A DNA stretch of 64,000 nucleotides from Smallanthus sonchifolius (lineage: Eukaryota; Streptophyta; Magnoliopsida; Asterales; Asteraceae): contig CM042021.1 in NCBI GenBank assembly GCA_023525975.1, forward strand, positions 103,585,501 through 103,649,500, read 5' to 3'. Positions 10,906 through 23,611 of this stretch are shown here, piece after piece. Position 1 is the first letter of the stretch; every line of letters begins with the position of its first letter. A program made the translations under genes and the position numbers. The notes below the pieces were generated by a model that searched no databases, was not told where the DNA came from, and was given only the letters and a program-made list of their open reading frames with translations.

Positions 10906-11524
10906 CAACTTATCCATGCTGAAAATGAGCAGACTTAGTAAGTCTGTCAATGATAACCCAGATAGTATTATTCCCTCGACTGGTTCGGGGAAGTTTTGTG
11001 ATGAAATCCATGGTTATCATTTCATATTTTCAGATAGGTATTTCTAGTTGGTGTAACAAGACAGACGACTTTTGATGTTCAACTTTAACTTGAGAACATG
11101 TTAAGCACTTTGCAACATATATAGCGATATGTTTTTTCATCCTATCCACCAGTAATTGGATTTTAGGTTTTTGTACATTTTATCGCTTTCAGGATGCATT
11201 GCATACTTAGATTTATGAGATTCTTATATTTCACGTAAGTCTCCATATATAGGAACCCAAATTCTCTTATTCATTCTAAGAATATCATCATCACCTTTGG
11301 CCAATTAGTCGATCATACCTCCTAAGCCTTTTTTTTCGAGGTTTGGTTCTTGTAAGGCAATCTTTTGAGATTCCTTAATACGAGTAATAAGATCGATTTG
11401 AAGATCGAGTCTTAAAGCACGAACTCGTTTAAGGCATCAGCTACAACATTAGCTTTGCCTTCATGATAACAGATTTCGCAATCGTAATCATTCAAGACTT
11501 CCATTCAACGCCTTTGCATTTGAC
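10906..11524 (-). pseudogene. RNase H end and integrase N-terminal half of the Tekay-like element
   Basis: Minus-strand frames give an integrase zinc-binding region remnant (CLTCSQVKVEHQKSS at about 11075-11120) and the start of the catalytic core (MITMDFITKLPRTS, then IIDRLTKSAHF at about 10930-11010). The frame is broken by several stops between 11150 and 11520. It continues at 6456 beyond the inserted element. Confidence 0.75.
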
Positions 11525-12740
11525 TCAATAAAGATAGTGCCTCCATAATTTCAGTGCGAAAATTATGGCGCCCAACTCTAAATCATGAGTCATATAATTC
11601 TTTTCATGGGTTTTCAATTGGCGGGAAGCATAAGCAATGACTTTGCTCCCTTGTATTAACACACAACCAAAGCCGGTGTGTGAAGCATCACAATAGACTG
11701 TAAAGCCTTCATTCCCATCTAGCAAGGCCAGTATGGGTGCTTGTGTCTGTTTCTGTTTCAGAGTTTCAAAGGCTTCAGATTGCTTAGGTCCCCATTCATA
11801 CTTAACTGACTTGCGGGTCAGAGAAGTTAACGGGACAACAATTCGAAAAAAATCTTGGATAAATCTTTGATAGTAACCAGCCAAACCGAGAAAACTACGA
11901 ACTTCAGGATTTCCCATTTGGATATCGCTTCAATTTTAATAGGATCAATGTGGATGCCATCAGTGTTTATGACATGTCCAAGAAATTGAACTTCTAATAG
12001 CCAGAATTCACATTTTGAGAACTTAGCATATAGCTTTTCATTTCTCAGGAGTGCAAGAAAAATTTTCAGATGACTTGTATGATCTTCTTTACTTTTGGAG
12101 TAAATAAGGATATCGTCAATGAATACGATAATGAATTTATCCAAGAATGGTTTACAAACTCGATTCACCATGTCTATGAAAGCAGCTGGTACATTAGTGA
12201 GTCCAAACGACATTACCGTGAACTCATAATGACCATATCGAGTTCTGAAAGCTGTTTTAGGAATGTCTTCTTCCTGGACTTTCAATTGATGATAGCTAGA
12301 ACGAAGATCGATTTTCGAGAAACATCGAGCTCCCTGAGGTTGATCAAATAGATCATCAATTCTGGGAAGCGGATAACGATTCTTAATCATGACTTTATTC
12401 AACTCACGATAGTCAATGCACATACGCATTGAACCGTCTTTCTTCTTAACGAATAAGACTGGAGCTCCCCAAGGCGAGGAGCTTGGTCTGATGAATCCTT
12501 TCTCGAGCAATTCATCCAACTGCTTCTTCAATTCTGCCATTTCTGTTGGAGCTAATCTGTACGAAGCTTTGGCAATTGATGCCGTACCAGGTACAAGATT
12601 AATTCTGAACTCCACTTTCTCTTTCGGATGGAATCCCAGGCAGTTCAACCGGGAAAACATCAGGAAATTCGGCCATAACCGACACATCTTCAATCTTCTT
12701 TTTAGTGTCGGTAGTTACAGATATAAGGTATGCTAGGCAT
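11525..12740 (-). pseudogene. Reverse transcriptase and RNase H of the Tekay-like element
   Basis: The frame 12693-11827 contains the Ty3 RT fingers and palm (PSSSPWGAPVLFVKKKDGS; FSKIDLRSSYHQLKV; catalytic VFIDDILIYS) and the LGHVI motif. A frameshift near 11900 leads into 11917-11525, the connection and RNase H (RSFLGLAGYYQRFI; VYCDASHTGFGCVL; DLELGAIIFALKLWRHYLY). The catalytic DD pair of RT and the Asp/Glu of RNase H are visible, but the two parts no longer share a frame, so the copy is inactive as it stands. Confidence 0.85.
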
Positions 12741-12745
12741 CCCTT

Positions 12746-13303
12746 TCATAAATATTTTGTGGCTTTCAACATAGAATCTATTCCAAGAGAGTTGGATAAT
12801 TTATCACCATTTACAGTGACGGTGTTGCCTTGCGGCGAGCAAAGTTCTATGGCCTTTTCATCACATAGGATACAGGATTGGTTAGAGGCTAACCAATACA
12901 TTCCAAGAACAATGTCAAATCCTACCAAAGTCATTGGCAACAGTTGTGCAGGAATAACATGTCCTGATAATGTGATATTACAATCATTTAAGATTTATGA
13001 GATTTGGACGAGGTCTCCATTGGAAGTTTCTACCACGTATTTCTTGTCTAATTTAGCTAGATTTTTATTTAACATTCTACAGAATTTATGATCTGTAAAA
13101 CTTTGATTTGCACCAGAGTCAAATAAAACTCTTGCATAAACATCATTGACAAGAAATGTACCCGTAATGACGTCAGGCATACCTGCTGCATTATGAGTAT
13201 TGAGAACGAATGCTCGTGCATTCTTCTTTACTCCGTCAGAAGGCTTAGGACCTGTCACTTCAGTTTTCTTCAGTTTGGGACAATAGCTTTTGTGTCCAGA
13301 CAT
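12746..13303 (-). pseudogene. Retroviral-type aspartic protease of the Tekay-like element
   Basis: The minus-strand frame 13303-12995 contains the catalytic LFDSGANQSF motif with the preceding GTFLVNDVYARV strand. A stop follows (QIS*) and the downstream part of the domain, with MYWLASNQ (the usual motif is GMDWL), is in 12940-12746. It lies between gag and RT as expected for Ty3 elements. Confidence 0.8.
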
Positions 13304-13353
13304 CTTTTGCAGAAACTACAATAAAGTCCAGATTTGCATTGTCCTAAGTGCTT

Positions 13354-14433
13354 CTACTTGCACTTTGGACATTCAGGAATGGAGGAATTGTTATTTCTAG
13401 AAGTGAAGCCTGACCCCGACTTCTTAGAACCACTCGGGCCTTGCCTAGGTGTTTCCTTCTTCTTCTTCTTCTTCTTCTTCTTCTTCCCCTCTTCTTGATT
13501 TCTGATCAAGCTATCAGTTAAAGAGGCACCAAGATCCATAACATCGTCAAGGGTTTCACATTTAGCAACCTTAACCATGTCCTGGATTTCTCCAATTAAA
13601 CCCCAAATATATCTCTTTATTAGATTAGATTAAGGGGCAACAAGATGAGGAACTATTCAAGCATACTCGAGGAGTTTGGTCGAATACTCCTGATGGTTTA
13701 TTCCAACCATCTTCAGACTAAGGAATTTTCCTTCGATATGTTCCCTTTCGTTCTAGGGAACATACTTCTTCTCCACCCTTGCCTTGAAAGCATTCCAACC
13801 CATGACATAGGCTGCATCCCTTCCTTTGGCGGCAATGATGTTATTCCACCATTCTAAAGCTTGATCTTTAAACAAATTGGAAGCATAAAGAACTTTATCT
13901 TCCTCAGCACACTTGCTTATAGCAAGCACATATTCAGTTTTCTAGATCCACCTCAGTATGGCTATTCCTCCTTCTCTTCCGGAAAAGTTGTAAGGTTTAC
14001 AATCCTGGAACATATTATAAGTATAGCCAACAATATTCCTATTCTTTTCTAGATGGCCATAGTTATTACCCATACCTTCGTCTTCAGAAGAGTTATGGTA
14101 ATATTCTTCTTTCTCCTTTTTCTTCGTTTTGGATCCTTGATGAGTAGCAGATCCTTCAGGTTTGAGAGTAGCGGGTTTGGATTGAGTAATGGTTCGAGTG
14201 TGTTGAGTTATGGGTTGAGAGTGTAAGGACTTTGGAATTGATAGCTGAGCAGATAATTTATCAGCATGCCTCTTTTCCATTTGTATAAAGATCATTGGAA
14301 GAGAATCCTTGATTCCTTCCGCAATCAATTTCTGAAGTTCATTGCAGGGATTCGTAATTTCGGCAGCGTTTTCCACTACCGCTTGCTTCTTTTTACCCCT
14401 TATGTTTTGAGAAGTTCCGGTTTGTTTAGACAT
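13354..14433 (-). pseudogene. Gag of the Tekay-like element
   Basis: The frame starts at 14433 with a low-complexity N-terminus, then a capsid-like segment (ALEWWNNIIAAKGRDAAY at about 13810-13870), and ends with a Lys-rich stretch encoded by a TTC/GAA microsatellite (13455-13487) and a degenerate zinc knuckle (CPKCK...CKSGLYC at about 13310-13375). A stop at about 13942 and further stops near 13700 split it. Gag would form the virus-like particle that packages the element RNA. Confidence 0.7.
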
Positions 14434-14523
14434 GCTATATAAGAAACAAGATTGGTATCAAAACAGAACTTTTTATTAAAGAAATATATACAAAAGAAAA
14501 TATACATATAGAAATCATTGTTC

Positions 14524-15671
14524 CTAAAAATTCTTAAAATTCTTTTCTTCAAGAGCTTGAACTAACAAAGCATTCCGAGCTTCGACTTCAGCCTTTTCTC
14601 GTTCCAGCTCAGCTATTTGGTTTAATAACATTTGTATCCTTTCACTTCCCAATGCATTCTCATTTATATGAGGAGCAGGGAGAGGAACAGTCTCATAGCA
14701 AGGAACGTAGGTTTTATTAGAATCAACTTGTTCTTCTTCTTCAGGAATGCATTTTATCTCATAAGGAATTTTAGTGAATCCTTCATGAAAATTATGTGAG
14801 TAGATGGGAGTGATATTGTAGCTTCCGGTCGTAGGATCAGAATGAAAACTTATAGAAGGATTATATGGAATATTAGGGTTCCCTATTTCTCCGAGGATTC
14901 TGAAAGTTGAACTTTCGATCTCCTCATTATCTTCTATAGTTGTTTCATTAGTTTTACGTTAGAAATAATTAGCTGATGCAAATTTACAAATAAAACTAGG
15001 ACCTTTGCCTTTTCCAACCATATTTGTATAAAACAAAACAATATTTATTATATTGAAACTACATTACAACAAAATATTATTACAACATAAGATTTTAACC
15101 CTTCATTAGTTCTTTTCCAAGGATGATCAGGTTTTCTCCGTATTCGTACACCTGTTGTCCATAAAATTGCGTTCCTGCCTTATCTATGATTTTCTCCCTG
15201 GTTACTTCGTCAGTTTGTCGCAATGAACGATCTAAACACTTAATGGGAGAAGAAGGCATACTATGCTCATAACCGAATTTTGGTGGAGGCTCACGAAGTC
15301 CTACCATGATGTCATTATAAGCATTTTGATACTCCGGAGGAGCTTGAAAATAATAATTTCAAAAGGACCATGGTAAATAGGTCCAGGGAACATATACGGA
15401 TCGTACAAAACAGGAGATTCCCTTGGAGTGGTAAAGCGTTGGTATCCCAATTCCTGAAATCGAATCCAACTTCCATACATTGATTTGAGGTGTTATTAGA
15501 CTGGGGATGATATTCAGGAGTAATATCATTAGAAATAATGGTAAACGGATTGTCATAGTACGGAGATGCAATGGGATTCATCTGAGATCCCAATGGATGA
15601 TACTCAGGAGATTCTTGCTTAATCGGTCGATTAGGATCATAATAATTAGGAACAGAGTTATTTCCAGACAT
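14524..15671 (-). pseudogene. Extra leader ORF upstream of gag in the Tekay-like element
   Basis: Between the primer site and gag the minus strand carries broken frames that read like one protein. An Asn/Pro/Tyr-rich start (MSGNNSVPNYYDPNRP at 15671) is followed by a middle part (15307-15095) and a C-terminal coiled-coil-like end (RIQMLLNQIAELEREKAEVE at about 14590-14650). I do not recognise a domain. It may be an extra gag-region ORF of this family. Stops and frameshifts at about 15310 and 14960 break it. Confidence 0.45.
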
Positions 15672-15996
15672 CCTGAAACTTAAAGGATTAGTATTTATCC
15701 TATTCTTTTGGTCAAGACTTAGATACTAAGGCCAGTATCCTTATCTTAACTAAAGTTGTACAAGGATGGTTATCTTTCCAAAGTAGTACCTCTAACAGAG
15801 ATGTTCCTGGGAAAGAATGACGGGTGTAGGAAAGATTTATACACCACTCTTTCCTTAGACAGAACATTTTATTTTCCAGATAACTACATACCTGTCAGAA
15901 GGTTACCTTGTTTGCTTATCTTAACTTAAGGCAATTTACAAACTTACAGTTGAAGCTTAGATACTAGATCCAAGTATCTAATTAGCTAAAATCCGT

Positions 15997-16009
15997 GGCT
16001 CTGATACCA
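15997..16009 (-). other. tRNA-Met-type primer binding site
   Basis: The plus strand ggctctgatacca is the reverse complement of TGGTATCAGAGCC, the standard initiator-Met primer site of plant LTR elements. It lies a few bases inside the 5' LTR boundary (16013), which fixes the minus orientation of the element. Confidence 0.85.
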
Positions 16010-16012
16010 ACT

Positions 16013-16535
16013 AGTCACACCCCGCCTCAGGCACCCCCTCGACGTGTGTGAACTCGATTGGTACCTGTTTTGATTTCAAAGTTGTTTTATAAAATACAAC
16101 GGAAGTCTTTTCACAAGGATCGTTTCATCATTTGTTTCAACCTCGAGGGTTGTATTTGTAAATATCAAGACTCAGTGGGAAAACAAAAGACTAGGATTTG
16201 TTTCATAAACACAGGGATTAAAATACCCTTTTTAATTTGATTACAAAACAAAGTTTGAAATCAAATACATCTCTTGTCTTATAGACAAGTTTGTCGCCAC
16301 CGAAAATAGTACTATCCAGGGTTGATCAATTTCCTAGTCCTATCTCCTTTTTCTTCTTTTCTGGATTATCTATGCATGAGGCCTGAGAATCCAACATGCA
16401 TTTCATCCTTTTCATTTCTCGTTTCATGGGTCAGATCTTTGTTTGCCCGTAACCCCTTTCCCTTACATTTTTACTGATTACCTGAAAACATTTTGAAAAT
16501 GAAACGTCAGCGCGAATGCCGGTGAATACAATTAT
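16013..16535 (-). repeat. Truncated 5' LTR of the Tekay-like element
   Basis: It matches 2018-2367 joined to 4344-4510 of the 3' LTR and the first part of the solo LTR at 54837. Similarity stops at about 16535 in an A-rich stretch, so roughly 1 kb of the LTR is missing. The first two bases are AG instead of TG. Confidence 0.8.
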
Positions 16536-16611
16536 GGTAAAAAATGGTAAAAAAAATAGCAACTTAAAAAGCAAAAAAAAATGTGGCAGAAGCACTAAAT
16601 TAGTAGTATTC

Positions 16612-17322
16612 ATATGTTCATAGACTACTGAGAATTGAACAAAATGACCATCAAGAATAGGTATCCTTTGCCTAGAATTGATGATCCGTTAGATCAATTA
16701 CAAGGGTCTAGTTGGTTCTCTAAAATCGACTTAAGTTCCGGATATTACCAAGTCAAGGTACGAGAATAAGATGTACCTAAGACTGTATTCCGAACTCTTT
16801 ATGGATACTATGAGTTTGTGGTGATGCCTTTAAATGTTACGAACTCTCCGACTATTTCTATGGAACTCATGAATAGAGTGTGCAGGCCAATGTTTGATAA
16901 GTTTGTTATTGTCTTTATCGACGGCCTTCTGATCTATTCACGAAGCGAGAAGGAGCATGCGCAACATATAGGCGAAGTTCTTACTACTTTGCAAAGAGAG
17001 AAGTTGTATGCGAAGTTTTCAAAATGTACATTTTGGCTAAGAGAATCCATCTTTTGGGCCACGTTGTGAACGCTGAAGGTATTTTAGTAGATCCAACAAA
17101 GGTAGAGTCCGTAATGAAATGGTCTACACCAAAAACTTTGTCAGAAGTCAGAAGCTTTTTGGGGTTAGAGGGCTATTATAGACGATTCATTGAAGACTTT
17201 CAAAGATAGCCACCCCACTAACTAAAGTAACTCGAAAGAATTCGAGATTTGAGTGGAATGCGGTGCAAGAGAAGGCATTCCAAACCTTGAAAGAAAAGTT
17301 AACAAAGGTTCCAGTACTGGTG
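16612..17322 (+). pseudogene. Ty3 reverse transcriptase fragment
   Basis: A plus-strand fragment reads KNRYPLPRIDD, WFSKIDLSSGYYQVKV, FVIVFIDGLLIYSRS and, after a frameshift near 17050, LGHVVNAEGI and VRSFLGLEGYYRRFIEDFQR. The catalytic FIDD has become FIDG, and there are stops near 16770 and 17208. Its orientation is opposite to the Tekay-like element, so it comes from a separate insertion or a rearrangement. Confidence 0.85.
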
Positions 17323-17327
17323 ATGCG

Positions 17328-17332
<5 letters not shown>

Positions 17333-17358
<26 letters not shown>

Positions 17359-17360
17359 AA
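17333..17360. repeat. (TA)n microsatellite
   Basis: A run of alternating T and A sits directly at the junction between the RT fragment and the next LTR block. Confidence 0.9.
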
Positions 17361-17361
17361 T

Positions 17362-18473
17362 ATATCCCCGGTAACGACACCAAAAACTTGATGTCAAATG
17401 CGAGTGATATAATATATAATTTTTAATGTTCGGTTTAGAGTTACACAAAATCAGGTTTTAAATATATAAATTAAAATGACAATTACTTCAACTAAATACA
17501 CACAATAGGCAAGTGAACCTATTGCAGCTTAGTATAGCCTGGGTAAGAACCAAGTATCGAACCATGGACTCGGATTCCTCACTCAACCCTCGCTATTTTC
17601 TGACTGGGATAAAAAGTTGAAAATGGGGTTTTGTTTGAAAAGTCAAAAGTAAAAAAGAAAATAAAAATGGAAATAAAAATGGATAATCGTTCTTTTTCGA
17701 GGTGTTAATTAGGCCGTTGTCATTTGTTAATTAATGTTATATTTTTGTAAGGTTGGTCAAAGTTAGTAGTACTAACCGTTTCGATAGGGGAGTTAGTATT
17801 TCATAACGGAACAGTGGATACGGTTAACCAACTGCTCCTAATAATCATTGGAATCCTATTGGGGTCGCAAGTCCGTCGGTGTTCCCATGGATTATGATTC
17901 AGACTAAGATTATCCTGTTGGCTGGTAGTGTTGTTGTTAGACACCCCAATATCGTGTAACTCCTTTGAAAAGTCAGAATGCGTAACCCCCTCCAAAGCTA
18001 CTTCATGAAGCTCGAACCTAACAAATTACATTTTTAAATTAGTTGTATTTGCTTATAAATATATTTTAAGGAGATATAACTTTCCCTCCCAAGATTAAAT
18101 ACTTGACTCCCGCTGTGGGTTCGCCCTTGAATACCAATACAAGTGAAGTAAAATTATATCGACACAACCCAAAAGGTCCAGCTAGGACTCAGATGACTCG
18201 TTGAATACCCAAACCTCCAATCAACCCATAATATTAAACCTACTCTAACTCGGCCGTTGCTAGCACCAAGATTTGTATATAGTCCGTACAAACTCGAATA
18301 AGTTTCCCAAGCAAGTAGTCTTGCCCAAGAAACTCACAAGATTTAAGATTATTAAATTGAGTTAAAGATCACATATTCTTGTCTTTATAAAATATATTTA
18401 GAAGAGAGACTTTAAGAAAATACATACTAAAAATACTTCATTAATTAGACAAAGTTCAACCAACCCAAGTAAC
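17362..18473 (-). repeat. LTR fragment with Asp-type primer site (Tat/Athila-like), minus strand
   Basis: At 17365-17383 the plus strand reads ccccggtaacgacacca, the reverse complement of a TGGTGTCGTTACCGGGG primer site. This is close to the tRNA-Asp-type site (TGGCGCCGTTGCCGGGG) of Tat/Athila-like Ty3 elements. The LTR would start at about 17391 (tgatgtcaaatgcg) and run to near 18473, where another element begins. The words caagtgaacctattgc and gggtaagaaccaagtatcga are of the kind seen in such LTRs. No coding part of this element is left. Confidence 0.55.
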
Positions 18474-19068
18474 TGTTAGGGATTGATTTTTATGCAGGAT
18501 CCTGAATCTAGCATAATCCGGAATCCAAGATCCTGGTAACTTCGGTATCCTGAATATTAATACTACTAACGTCTAATTGTTCTCTATTTCGATTATTATT
18601 TGCAGGTAATACTTGTGATATCATTCATGCCTGAAGACTCGCTCACTACGACGTGGACCACGTGGGAAATATGCGTGAGGAAGTGATTAACGGTCATATA
18701 AGGAAGACTTAGTCTAGCCATTATTTCCGGATAGTTAGTTGTATTATCTTTTGTATTTAATGAGCAATAGATCGATTAGAAAACACATACACACACTCTC
18801 AAACAAGCTCTGTAACATTTAGCATTCGATCTCTTACTGCTCGTATTGTAATCGTTTTTATTTTTTATACAAGAACAGGAGGCAAGTGGCGATTAGTCAC
18901 TTCCCGAGGTTTTATGCCGGAGATCCTCAAGGATTAAGGGCTTTCCTCATACATCATCGTGTCAAGCTTTACTTTTTTTCGTCCATAACTTTGAATTTTG
19001 ATTAAGCACACTACCTCACTTACAAAGTTTGGTTACAAAATTAGTCGTTATAACTTTTACCCAAAACA
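18474..19068 (+). repeat. 5' LTR of the Tat-like element
   Basis: The start tgttagggattg and the end cccaaaaca border a primer site. A duplicated 27 bp word (gcgggtttttcgggatctgg, 19286-19336) lies just downstream in the gag leader. The LTR also has several short repeats of a ggatcctgaat-like word. Confidence 0.7.
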
Positions 19069-19163
19069 ATTTGGCTCCCACCGTGGGGAAAGTAGTGCTT
19101 TTCATCTTAAAATCTTTGTTAAATTTTGCGTTCAATCACTATTTTTTCAAACTGATTTCGAAA

Positions 19164-20965
19164 ATGTCTTCCCAATCCAAAAATGTTTCTGTTTCTACTC
19201 CATCGTCAAGCTCTGGGTTGAACAACCCTCTTCCTCCTCCTCCATTCCAGAAGAATGTTAATCTTCCAAAGAAAACTACTTCTGCGGGTTTTTCGGGATC
19301 TGGGATATCTGCGGGTTTTTCGGGATCTGGGATATCTGCTAGGGATCTGTGCTCGTTTCAAATGATGATATCCTGAATATGTTCTCAGAAGTGAAACAAC
19401 AAGTGGAGCAACAGAAAAAGACTAACCTAATGTTGTTCAGAGAGCTTGAAAAGGTCAAAGAATCAAAGAGACCAGTGGAAGCGACGACCCCGCGGCAACC
19501 AAGGGTCTTGGATTTTAATTATTCGGGATCCTCATGAGTCCATAAAGGAGACTTTCTTCCCATGTAATATGGAATCACTACAGTTGGCACAACTCCGGCT
19601 GTCAGAGTTACTACAAATCAGGATCTTGGAGTTACTCTGGGATCATCATTCCAAAATCCTGATATCGGTAACCCTTTTAATCAGTTGTCAAACACTAACG
19701 AATTTGTGCAGGATGTAGGAATCACTCCGTCCATGGCCAAGGAGCTGAAGAAGTTAAGAGAGATGATCTCTAGTGTACAGGTGTAGTCCAACCTATACCG
19801 GAGATGTCCTCTACCAGTCACAGGATCTCCAGATTTGCTCCACCGATATGTGGCGCTGAGACCCCCAAGCGCTTCCAGACTCCTAACATGAAGTTGTACG
19901 ATGGAACTACAGATCCTGAGGAGCACATCGCGCAGTATAGGGAAAGAATGGGAATCAACCCGATTCCCTTGGACCTAAAATAGGTTTGCTTATGCAGGGG
20001 TTTCGACTCCACCTTAATAGGATTAGCCTTGAAATGGCTACTTAACGTTAAACCTTATTCGATAACTTCATTTTTCTCATTTAATCAACTTGTTTAATAA
20101 CCAATTCTCTTGCAACAGAACGTTCGAAAGATTGACACGTGACTTATACAGGATAACTCATAATAATGGAGAATCCCTTCGGGATTATGTCAGCAAGTTT
20201 GGCCGGGAATCCCTAGATATCCCGAATCTTGACGTTACCTCTGCAGTCTAAGAATTCAAGAAGGGATTGAAGAAAGACTCTCCGTTTTACAAAGAACTCG
20301 TCATGAATCCTTGTAGGAATCTTGATGAAATCAGAAATCAAGCATTAAGATTCATAAGGCTTGAGGATGACAGAAAGATCCAACAACGGATGGATGCTCG
20401 AACTATTTACAATCAGCCCAACCAGAAGTCTGAATCCGCACCCTTCAAGCCTTATAGATCCAAGCCTTATTCTAAACCTGATAATCATACGGTCAATGCT
20501 GTGGAGGATGATGAAGACGAAGAAGAGTATCCTAGACTGTCAGAATACTGTTTTTCTATTGATACAATGGGTCTATTGTTTGCCATGCAGGATCTTGGAG
20601 AAAAAGCTAGGTGGCCTCGCAAATTCGAGAAGAGCACAGGATGGAAGGATAGGTCCAAATGGTGTGCATTCAATGAAGACTTCGGCCACGTAACTGAGGA
20701 TTGTATTGCTTTACGAAAGGAGATAAGTTACCTCCTGAGCAAAGGACACCTTAAGGAATTCCTGGGCAAAAGGAAGGACAAAGTCAAGGATCATGGCAGG
20801 ATCCCACAGAGAGCAACATCCCCGCCACCAGATGCCAATGTAATAAATTTTATATCTGGTGGGTCTGTTATATGTGGCACCTCTTATTCTGCAGCTAAGA
20901 GAAACTCCAAGGAAGCAAAGACAGAGAGAGAAAGGGGACAGGCCTACCAAAACCTACACCATAAC
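19164..20965 (+). pseudogene. Gag of the Tat-like element
   Basis: The frame starts at ATG 19164 with a Ser/Pro-rich N-terminus, then a coiled-coil-like stretch (MFSEVKQQVEQQKKTNLM at about 19380-19435). The capsid start is MKLYDGTTDPEEHIAQYRER (19887-19946). After several stops between 19970 and 20260, an open frame of 233 codons (20267-20965) carries the C-terminal capsid and a zinc-knuckle-like WCAFNEDFGHVTEDC (about 20660-20706). The capsid domain is the most damaged part. Confidence 0.75.
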
Positions 20966-22799
20966 TGAAAAGAAAGTGATCTCTTTCGATGAAGGGGACA
21001 GAGATGATGTACAATATCCTCATCACGACGGCTGAGTAATCACTCTATACATTGCCAACATAACAACTGTGTAATCAAATACACATTCGAATTCAAAGGA
21101 ACTCACCTGAACAGTATTTCAGTTTATTGTATCAGTAATATGTCAAACACCTTGGACATAGCTCCTAGATATATAACGACATTACTTAATTACACAAACC
21201 TAGATTAATGTTAAATAACCCAAGCTTAATAATAGGTCGAAACTTTACCTCAACATTATCTACTGCAATTTAAAGGCGTAAGGCTAGAAATCGGACTTCT
21301 GAACGCGTACCGGCACCTTGGCACGAATCCCTAGACTAAGTGTGTGTATGGAATGGTGTTTGTGTGTGTGAGAATTGTGTCAAAACCTCTGATCATCGAT
21401 TTCTATCTATAGGCCACCATCGGACCCGTAGCGGACTGTTAACATAGGGTGTAGCGGTCCGCCACCCATTAAGGCGGTCAATTTTGCGTAGCGCCCACGT
21501 AGCGGACCGTTAACCATGGTGGTAGTCGTCCATCATCCAACTAGGTTAGCGAGTCACCATGACACGTGACCGTTAGCTGAGGTGACATTCGACAATTTTT
21601 CGTTAATTCCGTTAATCCAAATCCAGTTATCTAGTAACCCAGTTAACTAAATCTTGAACCTCAGGGACTAATTCTGCTACTATTTAAACTAGAACTGCAA
21701 AGAATGGTTATGTAATTAGCCCAAACTCAATATGTTGACTTGCAAAAGTCAAAATCAAGAGATGTTGTGTTCTGTTGACTTTGAAAAGTCAAACGACACT
21801 TGTTCCTAATCAAAATTCGCATAACTAAGTTGAATTTCATTTAAACTAGTAACCGAAATACGCATTAAACACCTTAAACGACATCATTAGAGGAATTAAC
21901 GAGGCATTGATTCGAATTAAAATCCAATTATGTCCATTAAACTTGTAACCGTCGAAACCTCCTCTTCCGCGATCAAGTTTGCCTGAATTCGGCTGTTAAG
22001 CTCACAATTGATCAACTGCACACCTTAGTCGCATCCATCAGGAGCTGTGGCACACAACAATTTGTTCGGAAGCGTAGTTAGAGACTTCGGAGACCAAAGC
22101 CGTCGAAGTCGTAATCCCACCTAGTCGTACACCACCAATTCGACATCCATTCTGGTAATCAAACATATCCTTAACTTCGTTTTAGTGTTTAGAGTGAAAG
22201 CCCTATCCTAATCAGGGCTTACAACATCGAATCGATCACAAACCGATTTCTAGGGTTCATCCAAATACGGTTTGATCGAATCCTACTCTAAACACGATAC
22301 CAATTCAATTAAATCATAAGGTTGGGATCGCAAACGGTCACTCTTTGAAAGCCCCATGATAATTGAATAAAAAACATCGAATTCTTCATGATCTAGAAAC
22401 TAGGGTTCGTTCATAAAACAATTTGGGGGGTTTTGATCTTAAACTCAACCTCAATCCAATTAAACAACATGGATAGATTCACAATACCTTACTCTGTAAA
22501 ATCCCCATGGTTTCAACAACTCTTAACATCAGATTTTATCAATTTGATTTTGTGTTCATATTCTAGGGTTTACGGCTTTGAAACTGAAATTAACAACATA
22601 AATCTCAACCGTTTTTACAATTGTTTGTATCATCAGTTTCGCAATACCCTAAACAACAAAACCCCTATGTCTTTTTGTTTAATCAGAATCGAATTCGATG
22701 GTTTTGGGTTAGGATCGCGATTGGGAAAGGGCGTGTGGCTTATTCACAGGAGACCCGAGTTAAAACCATATGATCTAGGCTTTGTTAACAAGTTGTATC

Positions 22800-22870
22800 C
22801 CAGATCACTTGGTTAGTGTGTGTGGCTTGTTCACAGGAGACCCGGGTTCGAAACCGGTCTCCTGCAATTA
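22800..22870 (+). repeat. tRNA-like motif with B-box in the LTR block
   Basis: The segment ends cccgggttcgaaaccgg, a good pol III B-box, followed by gtctcctgca. A damaged copy of the same 30 bp word lies at about 22733-22765. The 5' half does not fold into a tRNA cloverleaf, so it is a tRNA-derived or tRNA-like repeat and not a tRNA gene. Confidence 0.4.
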
Positions 22871-23611
22871 TTTTTGGGGACTTTTTAATGAATTTCATTT
22901 TATAAAAACTATTACTTATATTATATTACTAACATATCAACATGTTTTAGCCTCGAAAACCACCAGTAGGCTCGGGTTTAGTTTGTAACCCATATTTATT
23001 TTAATACCCATTTATAAAATAATATATTTATATTATTTTCAACCCACGAATCCAACTAAATATAGTATAATTATATATATTATTTTCACCACATTTATAA
23101 ACAATGTGTAACGTTTCAAACTAATAAATAATATATTTATTTATATTATTACCCACGTTGTTATGATCCGAATAAAAATAATAGTTTTATTATTTTTGTC
23201 ACACAATTAATTATCGTGTTATTTCTCTAAGTTTAAAATATTATGATAATCTATATTATTCTCCTAGACCATTATTAAATGGTACAAACGCACAGATATA
23301 TTTATTATATATTATTATTCGTAATTAGAAAAATTCGACACGAAACGTATATATCTTAATAATTATATTAAGAAACCCGTATTCCCGTGGACAAGTTCGT
23401 CTACTCGTTGATCCTTAGAATGTTTTAAGACGTTCAAATATTCCGTGTCGTCGTCACAAATCCCATTGTATCCCTAATTGTTATGTGTATAATTCTAGGG
23501 CATGCGTAAGCCGTTGCAGGCTAACACTTGTGGTCCCAATCTCATTCTTGTGTGAATCTACCTACTACTCAACTCAGGTGAGTTTTCACGGCCCTTTTTA
23601 CCGTTTTAAAT

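Larger units (their letters stand above)
2018..16535 (-). mobile_element. Degenerate Ty3 chromovirus (Tekay/Del-like), minus strand, with two nested insertions
   Basis: Read on the minus strand the order is: truncated 5' LTR (16535-16013), Met-type primer binding site, leader ORF, gag, protease, RT, RNase H, integrase with chromodomain remnant, polypurine tract, 3' LTR (5543-2018). This order, the tRNA-Met primer site and the C-terminal chromodomain-like end suggest a Tekay/Del-type chromovirus. Two younger elements interrupt it: a small LTR element (2373-4343) and a 4.4 kb LTR element (6457-10900). All ORFs carry stops or frameshifts. The outer edge of the 5' LTR is lost at about 16535, so no target duplication can be checked. 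Confidence 0.82.
18474..21018 (+). mobile_element. Truncated Tat-like Ty3 element: LTR, primer site and gag
   Basis: A 595 bp LTR (18474-19068, TG...CA) is followed by the primer site tttggctcccaccgtgggg (from 19070) and a gag region. The element stops near 21018 before any protease or RT, at the junction with another LTR. No second LTR of this family is in the window. Confidence 0.75.

Noticed and set aside
22433..22816. 127-codon plus-strand ORF
   Set aside because: It lies in an LTR-like block and reads through non-coding repeats; no domain or codon bias.
22800..22870. Possible tRNA gene
   Set aside because: Only the T-arm/B-box half is convincing; no acceptor stem pairing or anticodon arm could be built.
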